A stretch of DNA of 64,000 bases, from assembly GCF_000993785.3 (NCBI RefSeq), contig NZ_CP009922.3, positions 124,001 to 188,000 on the forward strand, read 5' to 3'. The notes below the pieces were generated by a model that ran no database searches, was not told the origin of the DNA, and saw only the letters and a list, made by a program, of their open reading frames with translations. This DNA is from Streptomyces xiamenensis (GTDB lineage: Bacteria; Actinomycetota; Actinomycetes; Streptomycetales; Streptomycetaceae). The position numbers were made by a program, and so were the translations under genes. Positions 62,664 to 64,000 of the stretch are shown piece by piece (positions within the stretch are counted from its first letter, which is position 1; each line of letters begins with the position of its first letter).

Positions 62664-63365
62664 GTGACCACTGGGCAGCAAGTGCGACGCGGCGCGGTCG
62701 GCGTCGGGTGCGCGTTCCTCGTGCTGGCCGCCGCCTCGGGGGCGGCTGCCAAGACGCCGGGGCCGGAGCCGTTCGGCCCCGGCTCCGATCTCAGCCTGAC
62801 CATCGAGGCGGACGGCCCCGGTGGCTCCGCCTCCGTGGTGATCCGGGCCGGCGGTCGCTGCGGGTGTTCCTCGGTGTCGGTGAGCGCGTCGCGCGGCGGC
62901 TCGTCCGTGGTGATCTCCGACGGGATCTGCGCCCCGCCCGAGCCTCCGGAGCCCACCGAGCCTCCGACGCCGCCCGTGCCCGAACCGCCCGCGTCACCCG
63001 AGCCCCCCGAACCGGTGCCGCCACCGGCGCCCGAGCCGGAACCCGAACCCGAGCCGGAACCCGCGCCGGAGGCCGCTCCCCCGGCGCCGGCCCCCGAACC
63101 GCCCCCGGCGACCGCCCCGCCGCCGGCGCCCGAGCCGGAACGCGCACCCCAGCCGGCCCCCGAGCCCGGCCCCGAGCCGGAACCCGAACCCGAGCCGGAA
63201 ATCGCGCCGGTGCAGATCGTCGCCGGGCCGCCCCCGGCCGGCCAGGACCGGCCCGACCACGGCATGCCGATGACCACCCGCACCCTGCTCATCCTCGCCC
63301 CTGCCGTGCTGGCCGCCGCGATCCTTCGCCCGCGGACCCGGCCGGGCGCGCGCGGCACCTCCTAG
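62664..63365 (+). CDS. Pro/Glu-repeat membrane-anchored protein
   Basis: A 233-residue protein with an N-terminal hydrophobic segment (~11-29, probably a signal peptide), a small Ser/Val-rich domain (~40-90) with Cys ~66, 68 and 89, a Pro/Glu-rich stretch (~91-182, repeated PEPEPEP and PEPP units), and a C-terminal hydrophobic helix (~206-221) followed by an Arg-rich tail. This layout looks like a surface domain on a stiff, wall-spanning stalk. I do not recognise a family. The GTG start has no clear ribosome binding site and may be leaderless. The next gene follows after 10 bp. Confidence 0.7.
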   Translation: MTTGQQVRRGAVGVGCAFLVLAAASGAAAKTPGPEPFGPGSDLSLTIEADGPGGSASVVIRAGGRCGCSSVSVSASRGGSSVVISDGICAPPEPPEPTEPPTPPVPEPPASPEPPEPVPPPAPEPEPEPEPEPAPEAAPPAPAPEPPPATAPPPAPEPERAPQPAPEPGPEPEPEPEPEIAPVQIVAGPPPAGQDRPDHGMPMTTRTLLILAPAVLAAAILRPRTRPGARGTS

Positions 63366-63375
63366 GAGACCCGAT

Positions 63376-64000
63376 TGTCCGACTGGTTCACTCTCCTGCT
63401 CCTGATCATCGCCACCTGCGCGGTGATCTTCGTGATCGTGCAGCTGCGGCACCGCCGCGCGACCGTCCACGATCAAGCGGCCGATCCGTCCGAAACCCCG
63501 GACGTGATCGAGTACATGACGATGATGGTGGGCGTGGTGTACGCCATCGTGCTCGGACTGGCCATCGCCGGTGTCTGGGAGGAACGCGGCGCGGCCGAGG
63601 AGTGGGTGCGCCAGGAGGCCCAGGCGCTGCACGAACTCGGCGAGCGCGCCCAGGCGTTCCCCGCCGCGAGTCAGGAGGGCGTACGGGAGTCCGTGCAGGC
63701 GTACGTCGGTTACACGGTCGACGAGGAGTGGCCGTACATGATCGACAACGAAGGGCTGAGCGAGGAGGGCGATCTGCTGTTCGCCGCGGTGCGGCAGAGC
63801 GTGGCCGCGCTGGAGCCGTTCACGGCCCCGGAGAGCTACGCGTACGAGGGCATGCACCATCAGCTGGCGACCGCCTCGGAGGCGCGCACCTCCCGGGGGA
63901 TGAGCGCGGAGTCCACGCTGCCGGGCGTGGTGTGGCTGGGGCTGATCACCGGGGCCGTCGTGGTGGTGGGGATGCTGTTCGCGCTCCAGATCCGCCGCAC
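63376..64000 (+). CDS. DUF4239 (bestrophin-like) membrane protein, N-terminal part
   Basis: The gene runs off the right edge; 208 codons are visible. TTG 63376 is chosen because AGGAGA lies 7 bp upstream and a hydrophobic segment (WFTLLLLIIATCAVIFVIV) follows at once. VIEYMTMMVGVVYAIVLGLAIAGVWEE is a second helix, followed by a soluble helical region and another helix (VVWLGLITGAVVVVGMLFAL), the arrangement of DUF4239 proteins. Function is unknown. It is probably cotranscribed with the Pro/Glu-repeat gene 10 bp upstream. Confidence 0.75.

Noticed and set aside
62930..63210. Repetitive DNA at 62.9-63.2 kb as a CRISPR-like or satellite array
   Set aside because: The repeat is explained by Pro-Glu codons in one reading frame; there are no regular repeat-spacer units.

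Overview
The window is a high-GC chromosomal segment of a Streptomyces-type actinobacterium. The evidence is very strong G/C bias at third codon positions, GTG and TTG starts, an XRE/DUF397/HATPase trio, an orphan roadblock protein, DUF2332, DUF6397 and DUF6886 family members, and DasR- and CebR-type operators. I see no rRNA, tRNA, CRISPR array, insertion sequence or phage gene. Gene order looks like ordinary but carbohydrate-rich chromosome.

Layout. 1-6.3 kb: the end of a LutC-like gene, a mycothiol-type isomerase, a ThuA/aldo-keto reductase pair, DUF2332, PPOX, NERD, Nudix and TetR genes. 6.3-12.8 kb: an alpha/beta hydrolase, an ABC exporter, a DUF2264 protein and a phytoene-desaturase-like oxidoreductase. 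12.9-17.5 kb: a GH31 glycosidase, a LacI regulator and a 2-hydroxyacid dehydrogenase. 17.6-22.1 kb: a secreted zinc protease, an AA10 LPMO behind DasR-like boxes, a DoxX protein, a gene-poor stretch with two perfect CebR boxes, DUF6886 and ArsR. 22.3-25.9 kb: a heterodimeric ABC exporter with complementary loss of catalytic motifs. 26-37.4 kb: housekeeping-like genes (two helicases, DUF6397, roadblock, desaturase, SWIM protein). 37.4-45.7 kb: SGNH esterase, GH2, XRE/DUF397/HATPase, GH95, MFS. 47-51.8 kb: TerC, a small acidic/basic protein, ROK, hydrolase, DMT transporter. 51.9-62.5 kb: a plant-glycan cluster of GH43_24-CBM13, tandem GH43, GH127, LacI, xylA, xylB and ROK XylR. 62.6-64 kb: a Pro/Glu-repeat membrane protein and the start of a DUF4239 gene.

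How it works together. Predicted activities cover the side chains of xyloglucan, arabinan and arabinogalactan: alpha-xylose (GH31), beta-galactose (GH2), alpha-fucose or alpha-L-galactose (GH95), alpha-arabinofuranose (GH43_26), beta-L-arabinofuranose (GH127) and beta-1,3-galactan (GH43_24), ending in xylose isomerase and xylulokinase. Only the beta-1,3-galactanase has a signal peptide, so most cleavage is probably intracellular after uptake by transporters encoded elsewhere. Two operator families tie the dispersed genes together: an RGAAARCGTT box near the first LacI gene and at least three distant genes, and a CGAAACTTTCG inverted repeat in front of GH31 and in front of the second LacI gene. 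The LPMO (DasR) and the DoxX region (CebR) add chitin and cellulose responsiveness.

Functions are read from motifs and family memory. No database search was run.
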